A DNA stretch of 22,210 bases from Bacteroidota bacterium (GTDB taxonomy: Bacteria; Bacteroidota; Ignavibacteria; SZUA-365), in NCBI GenBank assembly GCA_018224415.1, contig JAGTUZ010000270.1, forward strand, positions 1 through 22,210, in the 5' to 3' direction. The notes under the pieces were generated by a model. That model made no database searches, was not told the origin of the DNA, and saw nothing but the letters and a program-made list of their open reading frames with translations. How positions within the stretch are numbered: the stretch's first letter is position 1; each line of letters begins with the position of its first letter. Positions 1 through 7,040 of this stretch are shown piece after piece. The position numbers and the translations under genes are program-made.

Positions 1-54
1 GCCCGTTCCCGACGGTCTGCCCGTTCCCGACGGTCTGCCCGTTCCCGACGGTCT
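1..54. repeat. 18-bp perfect tandem repeat, three copies
   Basis: The unit GCCCGTTCCCGACGGTCT occurs three times without mismatch at 1-18, 19-36 and 37-54, and may continue left of the window. It lies inside the truncated minus-strand reading frame that starts at 132. Because 18 is a multiple of three, each copy adds one hexapeptide (RPSGTG) without breaking the frame, so copy number can change by slippage and still leave a translatable protein. Confidence 0.9.
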
Positions 55-132
55 GCGTGGCGAGGAACCGCCCTTCTTTCCCGATCCCTGCTTTCGTCCA
101 CCCTGCGGCGGACCATCTTTTCTCGCTGTCAT
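1..132 (-). CDS. N-terminal part of a gene after scpB, probably 23S rRNA pseudouridine synthase (rluB-like), truncated by the window
   Basis: On the minus strand the scpB stop overlaps a new start by one base (TAATG at 134-130). The frame stays open for 44 codons to the window edge. The peptide is basic and disordered, rich in G, K, R, P and S (begins MTARKDGPPQGGRKQGSGKK), and ends in three RPSGTG hexapeptides encoded by an 18-bp tandem repeat. No catalytic domain is visible. The rluB call rests on the common gene order scpA-scpB-rluB and on the habit of RluB proteins in related phyla of carrying a basic, repeat-rich N-terminal tail. That is inference; any basic-tailed protein would fit the visible residues. 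The translational overlap argues for co-expression with scpB. Confidence 0.55.
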   Translation of the reverse strand, partial: MTARKDGPPQGGRKQGSGKKGGSSPRRPSGTGRPSGTGRPSGTG

Positions 133-1334
133 TACGTCACTTCCTTCTCATCGGTGTCTGAAATATCATCTTCCTCGTCAAATTCGTCTTCCACATCCAC
201 ATCCTCATCGTCATCTTCACCATCCTCGAATTCCGGTTCCAACTCGTCTCCGGGCGCTGATTCATATTCCTCCTCGCTCTCGCCCTCGCTCTCGCTCTCG
301 CTCTCGAACTCGCCCTCGCTCTCGCTCTCGCTCTCGAACTCGCTGTCGAACTGAACGCGCAATACGGGCGGTCTCCCGCTCTCTCCCTCATCGCCTTTTT
401 CCGCTTTCGTCTGCGCGGTTTCGAATAGCTTCTCCAGTTCCTGCGACGAGACGCGCGTCAGAAGCGCCGCCGCCTCAGGGTCCATCTCGTCAATGGGATT
501 GACTCCCAGCTCCTCCTCGGAAGAGAGCAGGTCCTTGATCTCCCTCGGCTTCGGAAGGTCATTAATACTGCTCAGGCCAAAATGCTTGAGGAAGTTCTTG
601 GTTGTGCCATACAGCAAAGGACGCCCCGGACTGTCCTCGCGGCCGACAATGGAGATGAGGTTTCGTTCGAGCAAGGACTTGACAACGTATTCCGCATTGA
701 CGCCGCGGATGCCCTCGATTGCCGGCTTGCTGATCGGCTGTTTGAAGGCAATAATGGCGAGCGTCTCAAGAGCGCTTTGCGTCAGGCGACGGCGGGAGCG
801 CTCGGCAAACAGTCGTCCCACCCATGCGCCGTAGTCCTTCGTCGTCTGGAAGGCGAAGCCCCCCGCAACCTCGACGATGCGGAAGACACGTCCGTTTTCC
901 GTGAACTCGTCGTTGAGCCGGTCGATGGCGCGTTTTACGCGAGTGATTGTCAGACGCCGCGTCTTGCGGCGTCGACGGCCGGGCGCATCCTCAGCCGCGG
1001 CCTCACCGTCCTCCTCCGTGTCATTCGGCGCGAGCAGCTCTTTTATCTGCTTGAAGGTCAGCGGTTCGTCGGAAGCGAAAATCAACGCCTCGAGGATGCC
1101 ACGGAAATCCGCTTCGTCCTCGTCATCCGCTTCCTCGTCGTCTCCTCCGTCCTCCGGCACGGCCGACGCATCCGCAGCGGCGTCATCCGCAGCGGCGTCA
1201 TCCGCAGCGGCGTCATCCGTCACCGTCTCGCCGGTGTCCGGTATAACGGCAGTATCGGAGACACTGGTCCCGTTGCTATCGGGCTGTGTTTCAGGTGTTT
1301 CGTCAGGCTGTATGGAATTCGTCTCGTTCTGCAT
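132..1334 (-). CDS. scpB: Segregation and condensation protein B (ScpB) with long acidic extensions
   Basis: ScpB is the winged-helix (kite) subunit that binds ScpA and the SMC ATPase in the bacterial condensin. The core, about residues 76-285, has the family hallmarks ALETLAIIAFKQPISKPAIE and, further on, GRPLLYGTT and FLKHFGL. The protein is about 400 residues, against roughly 180-250 for usual ScpB. The excess is an N-terminal acidic/alanine tail with three DDAAA units and an extremely acidic C-terminal tail of Ser-Glu repeats followed by Asp/Glu runs. I chose ATG 1334. The longer start at 1382 would overlap scpA by 80 bases and has no Shine-Dalgarno site; 1334 overlaps by 32 and is preceded by CAGGA. 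The gene sits between scpA and the rluB-like frame. The function is secure; the start is less so. Confidence 0.93.
   Translation of the reverse strand: MQNETNSIQPDETPETQPDSNGTSVSDTAVIPDTGETVTDDAAADDAAADDAAADASAVPEDGGDDEEADDEDEADFRGILEALIFASDEPLTFKQIKELLAPNDTEEDGEAAAEDAPGRRRRKTRRLTITRVKRAIDRLNDEFTENGRVFRIVEVAGGFAFQTTKDYGAWVGRLFAERSRRRLTQSALETLAIIAFKQPISKPAIEGIRGVNAEYVVKSLLERNLISIVGREDSPGRPLLYGTTKNFLKHFGLSSINDLPKPREIKDLLSSEEELGVNPIDEMDPEAAALLTRVSSQELEKLFETAQTKAEKGDEGESGRPPVLRVQFDSEFESESESEGEFESESESEGESEEEYESAPGDELEPEFEDGEDDDEDVDVEDEFDEEDDISDTDEKEVT
281..340. repeat. 30-bp tandem repeat coding the acidic ScpB tail
   Basis: Two perfect copies of a 30-bp unit lie at 281-310 and 311-340. Each is itself made of CTCGCT/CTCGCC hexamers and is followed by a degenerate remainder to about 350. 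Read on the minus strand it encodes Phe-Glu-Ser-Glu-type decapeptides (FESESESEGE), forming part of the polyacidic C-terminus of ScpB. Frame is preserved by the multiple-of-three unit length. Confidence 0.85.
1174..1218. repeat. 15-bp tandem repeat coding DDAAA units near the ScpB N-terminus
   Basis: Three perfect copies of GCAGCGGCGTCATCC lie at 1174-1188, 1189-1203 and 1204-1218. On the minus strand they encode three DDAAA pentapeptides ahead of the winged-helix core of ScpB. Confidence 0.88.
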
Positions 1335-2211
1335 TGTCCTGGTCCGTGCTGCGTTCGTCCGATGCACTGTGTGGGTCGTCATCGGGTTGAATGGTGGTTT
1401 CCGTCACCGCGGGCGTTTCCGCCTCTGAGTCCGCGGCGATGGTTGGCGCGTTCTCTCCGGTCGGGATCTCCGGAGTTGGCGCGTCGCGTCGAATGATGTC
1501 GATGTCGTTGAACTGCCCGTACACCTCGACGCGCACGCGGTGGGCGCGGATGAGTTCAAGCAGGGCGATGAAGGTAATGACGACCTGCATTTTTTCCTTC
1601 ATCTCGCGCATGATCTCGATGAAGTTGAATCGCGCACGGTCGTCGAACCGCTTCATCAGCCAGGCACCCTGTTCCTCGATGCTCCAGGGTACGGCACGCA
1701 CTTCATGCACGACCTTCTTCGGAATGTTCGTCATCGCCCGTTGGAAGGCCTTGATGAGCTGGAACATGGTGACGTCTTCGAGCAGGTCCTCGTCCTCGGT
1801 GACGGCGGCTTTCTTCACATCGTATTTGAACAGCGAGCGGAAGTAGCGTTCGCGCTGGTCGAGTTCGAGTTTCTGCAGTTCCTCGGCCGATTCCTTGAAG
1901 CGCTTGTATTCGAGCAGGCGCTGCGTCAGCTCGGCCCGGGGATCGATTTCCTCCTCGCCCTCTTCGGTTTCGGTACGCGGCAGCAGCATGCGCACCTTGA
2001 CATGCATGAGCGTCGCGGCCATGACGATGAACTCTCCCGCGAGTTCGAGGTCGAGCATCTGCATGACACGGATGTAGGAGAGGAACTCCTGCGTGATGTA
2101 GGCGATGGGGATGTTGTAGATGTCCAGCTCGTCGCGGCGGATGAAGAACAGCAGCAGGTCGAGCGGACCCTCGAAATCCGGTATTCTGATTTTGAACCCG
2201 CCCACGGTCAA
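1303..2211 (-). CDS. scpA: Segregation and condensation protein A (ScpA)
   Basis: ScpA is the kleisin subunit that bridges the SMC heads and binds ScpB. The N-terminus carries the family signature FEGPLDLLLFFIRRDELDIY, followed by IPIAYITQEFLSYI and a helical N-terminal domain that contacts the SMC neck. The C-terminal winged helix spans about residues 190-240 (VITFIALLELIRAHRVRVEV). A roughly 60-residue acidic, disordered tail follows, making it longer (302 residues) than the usual 230-260. The start is TTG 2211, overlapping the trpS stop in TTGA; a GTG at 2205 is the alternative. The 3' end overlaps scpB. The close packing with trpS and scpB indicates one transcript and translational coupling. 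Confidence 0.95.
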   Translation of the reverse strand: MTVGGFKIRIPDFEGPLDLLLFFIRRDELDIYNIPIAYITQEFLSYIRVMQMLDLELAGEFIVMAATLMHVKVRMLLPRTETEEGEEEIDPRAELTQRLLEYKRFKESAEELQKLELDQRERYFRSLFKYDVKKAAVTEDEDLLEDVTMFQLIKAFQRAMTNIPKKVVHEVRAVPWSIEEQGAWLMKRFDDRARFNFIEIMREMKEKMQVVITFIALLELIRAHRVRVEVYGQFNDIDIIRRDAPTPEIPTGENAPTIAADSEAETPAVTETTIQPDDDPHSASDERSTDQDNAERDEFHTA

Positions 2212-3200
2212 CCCAGCTTCATCGACGTGCGCACGGCTTCCATGGTTTCCCCGGCCACCGCGCGGCCGCGTGACTCGCCGTCGCGGAGAATGTCCTCGAC
2301 AAGGGATGGACGTGCTTCGTACTCTTTCCGCCGTTCGATATGCGGTGCGAGGAATTCGTTGATGCGTGCCGCGCAGCGCTTCTTGCAGTCGACGCAGCCG
2401 AGCGCGCCCGATTCACAACCCGCACGTATCTCGCCGGTTTCTTCAGGATTGAATTTTTCGTGATAGGTAAACACCAGGCAGACATCCGGCCGGCCGGGAT
2501 CGTTGCGCCGCACCTTCAGCGCGTCCGTCGGCGCCTTGCGCAGCTTCTGCTCGACGGTCTCGGGAGCATCGGCGAGCAGGATGGTGTTGTTCATGGATTT
2601 CGACATCTTTTTGTCTTTTCCATCGAGTCCGGGGAGACGAGCGAATTTCGTCAGCTTGGGTTCGGGTTCGGGGAAGACCTCGCCCCAGGTGGCGTTGAAA
2701 CGGCGCGCAATTTCGCGCGTGATTTCGACATGCGAGAGCTGGTCCTCGCCCACCGGCACGAGATCGCCCCGGTAGAGAAGGATGTCGGCCGCCTGCAGTA
2801 CCGGGTAGCCAAGGTGTCCGTAGGTAATGTTTTCGATCTCGAGATCGCGCACCTGTTCCTTGATCGACGGATTGCGCTCGAGGCGGCTGGTTGTCACGAG
2901 CATCGAGAAGATCAGGTGCAGCTCGGTGTGCTCCTTGATCTGCGATTGGCGGAACACCGGGCTCTTCGACGGGTCGATGCCGCCTGCCAGCCAGTCAATC
3001 ACCATGTCGATGGTATTCTGATACAGGTCGGACGTGTCGAGGCTGGTCGTGAGTGCGTGATAGTCGGCCACGAGGTGGAAGTTGTTGTACGCGTCCTGCA
3101 GCGAGACCCAGTTTTCCAGCGCCCCGGTCCAGTGTCCGAGATGCAGCTTACCGGTCGGACGCATCCCGCTCAAAATCGTTTTCTTTTTTGTATCAGTCAT
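2208..3200 (-). CDS. trpS: Tryptophanyl-tRNA synthetase with a possible iron-sulfur cysteine motif
   Basis: This class Ic synthetase charges tRNA-Trp with tryptophan using ATP. The class I signatures are present: HLGH at residues 20-23 within GKLHLGHWTGAL, and KMSKS at 198-202 within DGKDKKMSKSMNN. The length of 330 residues is normal for bacterial TrpRS. Unusual are the cysteines C241, C262, C269 and C272 (with C276 beyond). Their spacing C-x20-C-x6-C-x2-C lies in the C-terminal anticodon-binding half and closely resembles the C-x22-C-x6-C-x2-C motif that holds a [4Fe-4S] cluster in Thermotoga maritima TrpRS. Cluster binding here is inference. The start is ATG 3200; no convincing Shine-Dalgarno is seen. 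It is the first gene of the trpS-scpA-scpB cluster. Confidence 0.97.
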   Translation of the reverse strand: MTDTKKKTILSGMRPTGKLHLGHWTGALENWVSLQDAYNNFHLVADYHALTTSLDTSDLYQNTIDMVIDWLAGGIDPSKSPVFRQSQIKEHTELHLIFSMLVTTSRLERNPSIKEQVRDLEIENITYGHLGYPVLQAADILLYRGDLVPVGEDQLSHVEITREIARRFNATWGEVFPEPEPKLTKFARLPGLDGKDKKMSKSMNNTILLADAPETVEQKLRKAPTDALKVRRNDPGRPDVCLVFTYHEKFNPEETGEIRAGCESGALGCVDCKKRCAARINEFLAPHIERRKEYEARPSLVEDILRDGESRGRAVAGETMEAVRTSMKLG

Positions 3201-3267
3201 GGCGTGTGGTTGTCAGAGGAAGAAACATCCTGTAAAGATAAGAAATGTGGGGGGAGAGATGAAATGC

Positions 3268-3307
3268 AAAGGCACAGAGGCACAGAGGCACAAAGGCACA
3301 GAGGCAT
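3268..3307. repeat. 8-bp tandem repeat, five copies, in the spacer upstream of trpS
   Basis: Five consecutive octamers of the form A(A/G)AGGCAC run from 3268 to 3307: AAAGGCAC, AGAGGCAC, AGAGGCAC, AAAGGCAC, AGAGGCAT. They lie 68 bases upstream of the trpS start, in a spacer with no credible gene. Similar cacagaggcacaaagg-type strings occur between genes in other bacterial genomes, by my recollection only. Function unknown. Confidence 0.85.
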
Positions 3308-3360
3308 CTGGGGGCGGCGCGCACCAACGCGCCGTGGCCAGGTACCGAGGTATCCGTGTC

Positions 3361-3402
3361 GGAAGGCAGAAGGCGGAAGGCAGAAGGCGGAAGGCAGATG
3401 GG
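3361..3402. repeat. 14-bp tandem repeat, three copies
   Basis: The unit GGAAGGCAGAAGGC is present at 3361-3374 and 3375-3388, with a third, slightly degenerate copy at 3389-3402. It is built of two related heptamers. It shares the spacer 3201-3494 with the octamer repeat and several palindromes. Apart from these repeats I see no gene in that spacer. Confidence 0.85.
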
Positions 3403-3410
3403 AGCCCCGC

Positions 3411-3467
3411 TCAGCCTCGGGCTGACAGCGCGGGCAGCGGCTTTCTCGATGTCAACTGCCCGCGCTG
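3411..3467. repeat. Two adjacent hairpins downstream of the HNH gene
   Basis: A short palindrome TCAGCC-TCG-GGCTGA (3411-3425) is followed directly by a 12-bp perfect inverted repeat, CAGCGCGGGCAG (3426-3437) against CTGCCCGCGCTG (3456-3467), with an 18-base loop. A further small palindrome, GGCGCG/CGCGCC, lies at 3316-3333. The pair lies just past the end of the minus-strand HNH gene and could act as a 3' stem-loop, but there is no T-run for a classical intrinsic terminator. The paired-hairpin form also resembles a REP-type element. Confidence 0.6.
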
Positions 3468-3494
3468 GTGCGCGGGGGTCCCTTGACCGGGAAT

Positions 3495-3986
3495 TCAGCT
3501 GATGAAGAGGTACGGCTTCCAATGCTCGTCCACGGAATGCAGGGAGTGGACGATCAGGGAGACATGCGAAGGACGGTGGGGAACGCTGCGCAGCGTCATG
3601 CCGGCGCGCTCGGGAGTGTGGTCACGCTTGCGGTTGTTGCACGAGAGGCAGGCGGTGACCAGGTTTTCCCAGGTATCGCATCCGCCGCGTGCGCGTGGGA
3701 TGATATGGTCGACGGTGAGCGGCGGCGCGGTGCCGCCACAGTACTGACAGCGATGGCCGTCGCGGCGCAGAATGTTTTTCCGCGACAGCATGATCTGCTT
3801 GAAAGGGACGCGCTTGTAATGCGAGAGACGGATGACGCTGGGAAACGGGTAGCATGTGCTGACGGTGCGGATACTGCGCTGCGGATGCTCGATCACAACG
3901 TCCGCCTTGTGCAGGTAGAGCAGGATGACGGCCTTCTGTACGCTGCAGACAGTAAGTGGCTCGTAGCTCTGGTTCAATACGAGCAC
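3495..3986 (-). CDS. HNH endonuclease family protein
   Basis: The protein belongs to the small stand-alone HNH proteins that begin (M/V)LVLNQSYEPL and are common in many phyla. Motifs of the zinc-supported beta-beta-alpha-metal fold are clear: C80-x2-C83 (CQYC), the catalytic region TVDHIIPRARGG with D93-H94, N108 in WENLV, and C113-x2-C116 followed by NNRK. HNH enzymes cleave DNA through a metal held by the His/Asn residues. The biological role of this subfamily is not established, and the absence of a methyltransferase neighbour argues against restriction. The start is GTG 3986; the nearest purine-rich GGAGAGG lies about 25 bases upstream, so the start is somewhat uncertain. It lies 152 bases beyond the flippase gene on the same strand. 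Confidence 0.9.
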   Translation of the reverse strand: MLVLNQSYEPLTVCSVQKAVILLYLHKADVVIEHPQRSIRTVSTCYPFPSVIRLSHYKRVPFKQIMLSRKNILRRDGHRCQYCGGTAPPLTVDHIIPRARGGCDTWENLVTACLSCNNRKRDHTPERAGMTLRSVPHRPSHVSLIVHSLHSVDEHWKPYLFIS

Positions 3987-4138
3987 GCGGCCGCGGATCG
4001 CTGACGGTTTCCTCTCCGTTTGTTCGAAGACCTTCTCCTGCCTGTGAATCTATCAGGGTAATGTATCGAGCTTCGTGATGAAAGGCAATGCAGTTCGGAA
4101 AGGTGGAGAGGTTAGTATGCCGCGCTGGGGGACGACAA

Positions 4139-5611
4139 TCACCTGCGAAGCAGGCGGTGGCGGAGGGCGCGCAGTTCGGCGCGTTCGCCCGGGAGAACGA
4201 AGCCGCTGAACCAGAGCGTCGCCGCGAACAGCAGGATGAGCATGAGCTTCCAGACGAGGGGAGGGAGGAGGGAACTGCCCGGGACGAGATACCAGAGCAA
4301 TGCGGGGATGGCGAGGGCCGTTGCGATGCGTGCGAGGCGGCTTGTTTCGTAGCGGATGGGGTAGATGCGACGGCCGACGACGGCGTAAAATACGGCGATG
4401 GTGAAGTACGCGGCGAAGGTGGCGAATGCGGCGCCGTACATCCCCCAGACAGGAATGAGGGCGAAATTGCAGGCGATGTTTACCGCGGCGCCGAGCGTGG
4501 TTGCATAGAGGATAAACATGGTTTTTTTCTCTATGTAGACGCCCGCGTTGAGGATCTGTGCGATGCCCGCCCAGACGTAACTGAAGAGAATGATCGGCAC
4601 GATGCCCAGTCCGCCCCAGTACGCCTCGGGAATGAGAGTCCGGCCCTGCGGAAGGGGAAGGCGCACGATGTCGCCGATGAACAGGGACAGCACGAGCACG
4701 ATTATCGCACCCGTGAGTGTGAAGTAGGTGAGCACACGGGCGAAGAGGCGCCTGGCGTCCTCCCCCGAAGCAAGCTGCAGGTAGAACGGCTGCCATGCGT
4801 AGCGGAACATGGTGACCACGAGCATCATGAAGATGCCGAGCTTGTAGTTGGCGCCGTACTCGGCAGCCGTGGCGTAATCCGTCAGCTTCTGCATGATCGG
4901 TTTGTCGATGATCTCGATGAGCATGATGGAGATCGCGCCGGGCAGGGTCGGGAGCCCGAACACCAGGAGTTCGCGCAGCAGCGGGGCCCGCACACGCTCT
5001 CGCAGATGCGAAAGGAATACCGGCAGCAGCAGCAGGGTCGTACTCAGCGAGGCGAGGACGCCGGAAACAAAAACGCTTGTCACCGGCCAGCGGAGCACCA
5101 GCAGGAAGAGCACGTTGAGTCCGACGTTGATCACGATGCCAACCAGCTTCACCACGGCGAAATAACGCGCGCGGCGTTCCATGCGCAAGGCGGCGAAGGG
5201 GATGATGTTGATCGCATCAAGCACCACCATCGCGAGTGCCAACGGCACGATCGCGCCGAGGGCCGCATCGATTTCCAGCAGTGTCAGCGCCTGTGGCTGC
5301 AGCAGCAGCAATGCGCCGCCGAGCACGAGGGACGCGCAGGTGATAAATACGATCGACGACGTGAAAATCGCGTTGCGCCGCTGTGGATCCGCGTTGCCGA
5401 CGAAACGCATGTAGGCGGGCTCGAGTCCGAAAGTGAACGCTGCGTTCAGAAACGCGATGTAGGAGTAGACAACAATCACCACGCCGTAGTCGGCCTTCAG
5501 CAGCACGTGCGTGTAGAAGGGCACGAGCAGGAACGTGATGAAGCGACCGAGGACATTGCTGATGCCGTATACCGCCGAGTCGCTGGTGAGCCGTTTGAGC
5601 TGCGCTTTCAC
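4139..5611 (-). CDS. Polysaccharide flippase (Wzx/MATE-like, oligosaccharide transporter family)
   Basis: This is a 490-residue, highly hydrophobic protein with roughly 12-14 membrane segments. Proteins of this family flip lipid-linked sugars across the inner membrane for O-antigen, capsule or exopolysaccharide export. The N-terminus from GTG 5611 reads VKAQLKRLTSDSAVYGISNV and then GRFITFLLVPFYTHVL, which is the typical start of the family. Later hydrophobic segments separated by short basic loops run to a basic end (LRALRHRLLRR). The open frame extends upstream to 6022, but that part is Pro/Arg-rich, crosses the REP-like hairpins and overlaps the epimerase gene on the other strand, so it is not coding. 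The divergent epimerase fits a surface-sugar context, though no glycosyltransferase is in the window. Confidence 0.88.
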   Translation of the reverse strand: MKAQLKRLTSDSAVYGISNVLGRFITFLLVPFYTHVLLKADYGVVIVVYSYIAFLNAAFTFGLEPAYMRFVGNADPQRRNAIFTSSIVFITCASLVLGGALLLLQPQALTLLEIDAALGAIVPLALAMVVLDAINIIPFAALRMERRARYFAVVKLVGIVINVGLNVLFLLVLRWPVTSVFVSGVLASLSTTLLLLPVFLSHLRERVRAPLLRELLVFGLPTLPGAISIMLIEIIDKPIMQKLTDYATAAEYGANYKLGIFMMLVVTMFRYAWQPFYLQLASGEDARRLFARVLTYFTLTGAIIVLVLSLFIGDIVRLPLPQGRTLIPEAYWGGLGIVPIILFSYVWAGIAQILNAGVYIEKKTMFILYATTLGAAVNIACNFALIPVWGMYGAAFATFAAYFTIAVFYAVVGRRIYPIRYETSRLARIATALAIPALLWYLVPGSSLLPPLVWKLMLILLFAATLWFSGFVLPGERAELRALRHRLLRR

Positions 5612-5684
5612 GTTCGCAATATACGGCACGCTTCGGGGTGTTCCGAGGATGGGGGGAGGGATGGCATTCGCCTCCTCCGCCCGA

Positions 5685-5729
5685 CCCAGGGCTTGCGCCC
5701 TGGGCTGGATTGTGTCGCCCCTCCGGGGC
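5685..5729. repeat. REP-like double hairpin in the divergent spacer
   Basis: Two perfect palindromes sit 12 bases apart: CCCAGGGC-TTGC-GCCCTGGG (5685-5704) and GCCCC-TCC-GGGGC (5717-5729). They lie in the 195-base spacer between the divergent flippase and epimerase genes. A GC-rich hairpin of the CCCAGGGC type followed by a GCCCC/GGGGC hairpin is a familiar form of dispersed extragenic palindrome in many bacterial genomes, by recollection. Because neither flanking gene ends here, it is unlikely to be a terminator. Confidence 0.7.
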
Positions 5730-5806
5730 TGTCGCTCCTCCCCGCTTTGCGCTGGCGCGTGCATTTCATACATTGAGAGCATGTACCATTGCACTGACCA
5801 GCACGA

Positions 5807-6736
5807 ATGAATATTCTGATCACCGGCGGAGCGGGATTTATCGGCTCGAGTATCGCGGAGGCGTACAAGGAACTCGGGCATGAGATTGTGATTGTCGACA
5901 ACCTGACCACTGGCAGGCTCGAGAACGTACCCAAGGGTGCGGCGTTCTACCAGTTGGACATCCGCGACGAGGGTCTGACCGACATCGTGCAGCAGCATAA
6001 TATCGACGTGATCAACCACCACGCCGCGCAGATTGACGTGCGTCGCTCGGTGGAGGACCCGCTCTACGATCTATCGGTGAATGTGCTGGGTTCGCTCAAT
6101 GTGATTGAAGCCGGCCTGCACAACAATGTGAGCCGGATCATCTTTGCCAGTTCCGGCGGTGCCGGGTATGGCGAGCAGGAGTACTTTCCCGCCGACGAGA
6201 AACATCCCATCGCGCCGTGTTCCCCCTACGGCATCACAAAAGTAACTGTCGAACGCTATCTCCATTACTACCATCTCGTGCAGAACCTGCAGTACACCGT
6301 GTTGCGCTATACCAACGTGTATGGACCACGCCAGAACCCGCACGGCGAGGCGGGAGTGGTCGCGATCTTCTGCGACAAGCTTCTGCGCGGCCAGCAGCCC
6401 ATCATCAACGGCGACGGCCTGCAGACCCGTGACTATGTGTACGTCGACGACGTCGTGCGCGCGAACGTGCTGGCGCTGGACATGGCAGGAAGCGACACGT
6501 TCAACGTCAGTACGGGACTCGAGACGGATGTGAACGCCGTTTTCCGCGTGCTCAACGAGGCACTGGGTTCGCCGGTCGACGAACGCCACGGCGAGGCGAA
6601 GCCGGGCGAGCAGCAGCGAAGCGTCTGCACATACGAAAAATTCCGCGAGAGCCACGGCTGGTCGCCAATGATCACCGTCGAGACAGGTTTGCCCCGAACG
6701 ATGGAGTGGTTCCGCGAACGCTTCGAGGACGAATAA
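5807..6736 (+). CDS. NAD-dependent sugar-nucleotide epimerase/dehydratase (UDP-glucose 4-epimerase-like)
   Basis: This extended short-chain dehydrogenase acts on nucleotide-activated sugars. The Rossmann dinucleotide site is TGGAGFIGS (residues 6-14), with D31 in IVDNLTTG binding the NAD ribose. The catalytic set is S115-S116 in FASSGG and Y141-x3-K145 in SPYGITK. The substrate-domain signatures VLRYTNVYGPRQ and GDGLQTRDYVYVDDV are also present. The length of 309 residues is typical. GalE-type 4-epimerase is the best guess, but the exact sugar cannot be read from sequence. The start is ATG 5807, without a clear Shine-Dalgarno. It is transcribed away from the flippase, and both could serve surface polysaccharide synthesis. 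Confidence 0.93.
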   Translation: MNILITGGAGFIGSSIAEAYKELGHEIVIVDNLTTGRLENVPKGAAFYQLDIRDEGLTDIVQQHNIDVINHHAAQIDVRRSVEDPLYDLSVNVLGSLNVIEAGLHNNVSRIIFASSGGAGYGEQEYFPADEKHPIAPCSPYGITKVTVERYLHYYHLVQNLQYTVLRYTNVYGPRQNPHGEAGVVAIFCDKLLRGQQPIINGDGLQTRDYVYVDDVVRANVLALDMAGSDTFNVSTGLETDVNAVFRVLNEALGSPVDERHGEAKPGEQQRSVCTYEKFRESHGWSPMITVETGLPRTMEWFRERFEDE

Positions 6737-7040
6737 GCCGCTTTCTCTGCCGCTGACACGCCTGGCCATCCCCGCAGTCATCAGGCGATCCGTCCATGCG
6801 ATTCGGCACCATGTCCGGTATTTCGCTGACGAATTCGCTTCATTCCTGTCCATTTCACTCCTGTGAATCAAACGCACGTGGCGTGAAGTTTATTCACGCG
6901 GAATGTGTGATATTACGACACTTTACTGCGATTTGGCGAGCAGAACCCCCTCCTTTCTTTGGCATGATTTTGGTCCATTTTCATCTGTTCGATCTCTCTG
7001 GCCCCGACAATCCCCTTCCCAACGACAGAGTTTCACCGCA
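6737..7040 (+). promoter_or_regulatory. AT-richer leader before the GldL/GldM-like locus, with two related inverted repeats
   Basis: This 304-base stretch has no credible gene and is less GC-rich than its surroundings. Two perfect inverted repeats share the half-site TTCAC/GTGAA: TTCAC-TCCT-GTGAA (6854-6867) and GCGTGAA-GTTTA-TTCACGC (6881-6899). They could be operator sites for a dimeric regulator or stem-loops in a 5' leader. The reading frame can be extended into this region (ATG 6903), but the codons there have low GC at third positions, unlike the genes, so I treat it as untranslated. No promoter consensus could be fixed with confidence. Confidence 0.45.

Noticed and set aside
1..54. Possible CRISPR array at the window start
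   Set aside because: The 18-bp units are contiguous with no spacers and lie in frame within a coding sequence.
582..1496. Long plus-strand frame over scpB/scpA
   Set aside because: It is antisense to two well-supported genes and its product is Arg-rich with no recognisable domain; long shadow frames are expected at this GC content.
3193..3522. 109-codon minus-strand frame across the trpS upstream spacer
   Set aside because: Its residues come from tandem repeats and palindromes (Cys/Leu/Ala-rich low complexity), it overlaps both neighbours, and no domain is visible.
4088..5776. 562-codon plus-strand frame antisense to the flippase
   Set aside because: The product is an extremely polar His/Glu/Gln-rich string, typical of the complement of transmembrane codons.
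5612..6022. N-terminal extension of the flippase frame
   Set aside because: It overlaps the epimerase on the other strand, crosses the double hairpin and lacks family similarity; the true family start is at GTG 5611.
6903..7040. Extension of the first GldL-like protein to ATG 6903
   Set aside because: Third-position GC is low and the peptide has no helical or family character, in contrast to the codons after 7041; it also starts right beside an inverted repeat.
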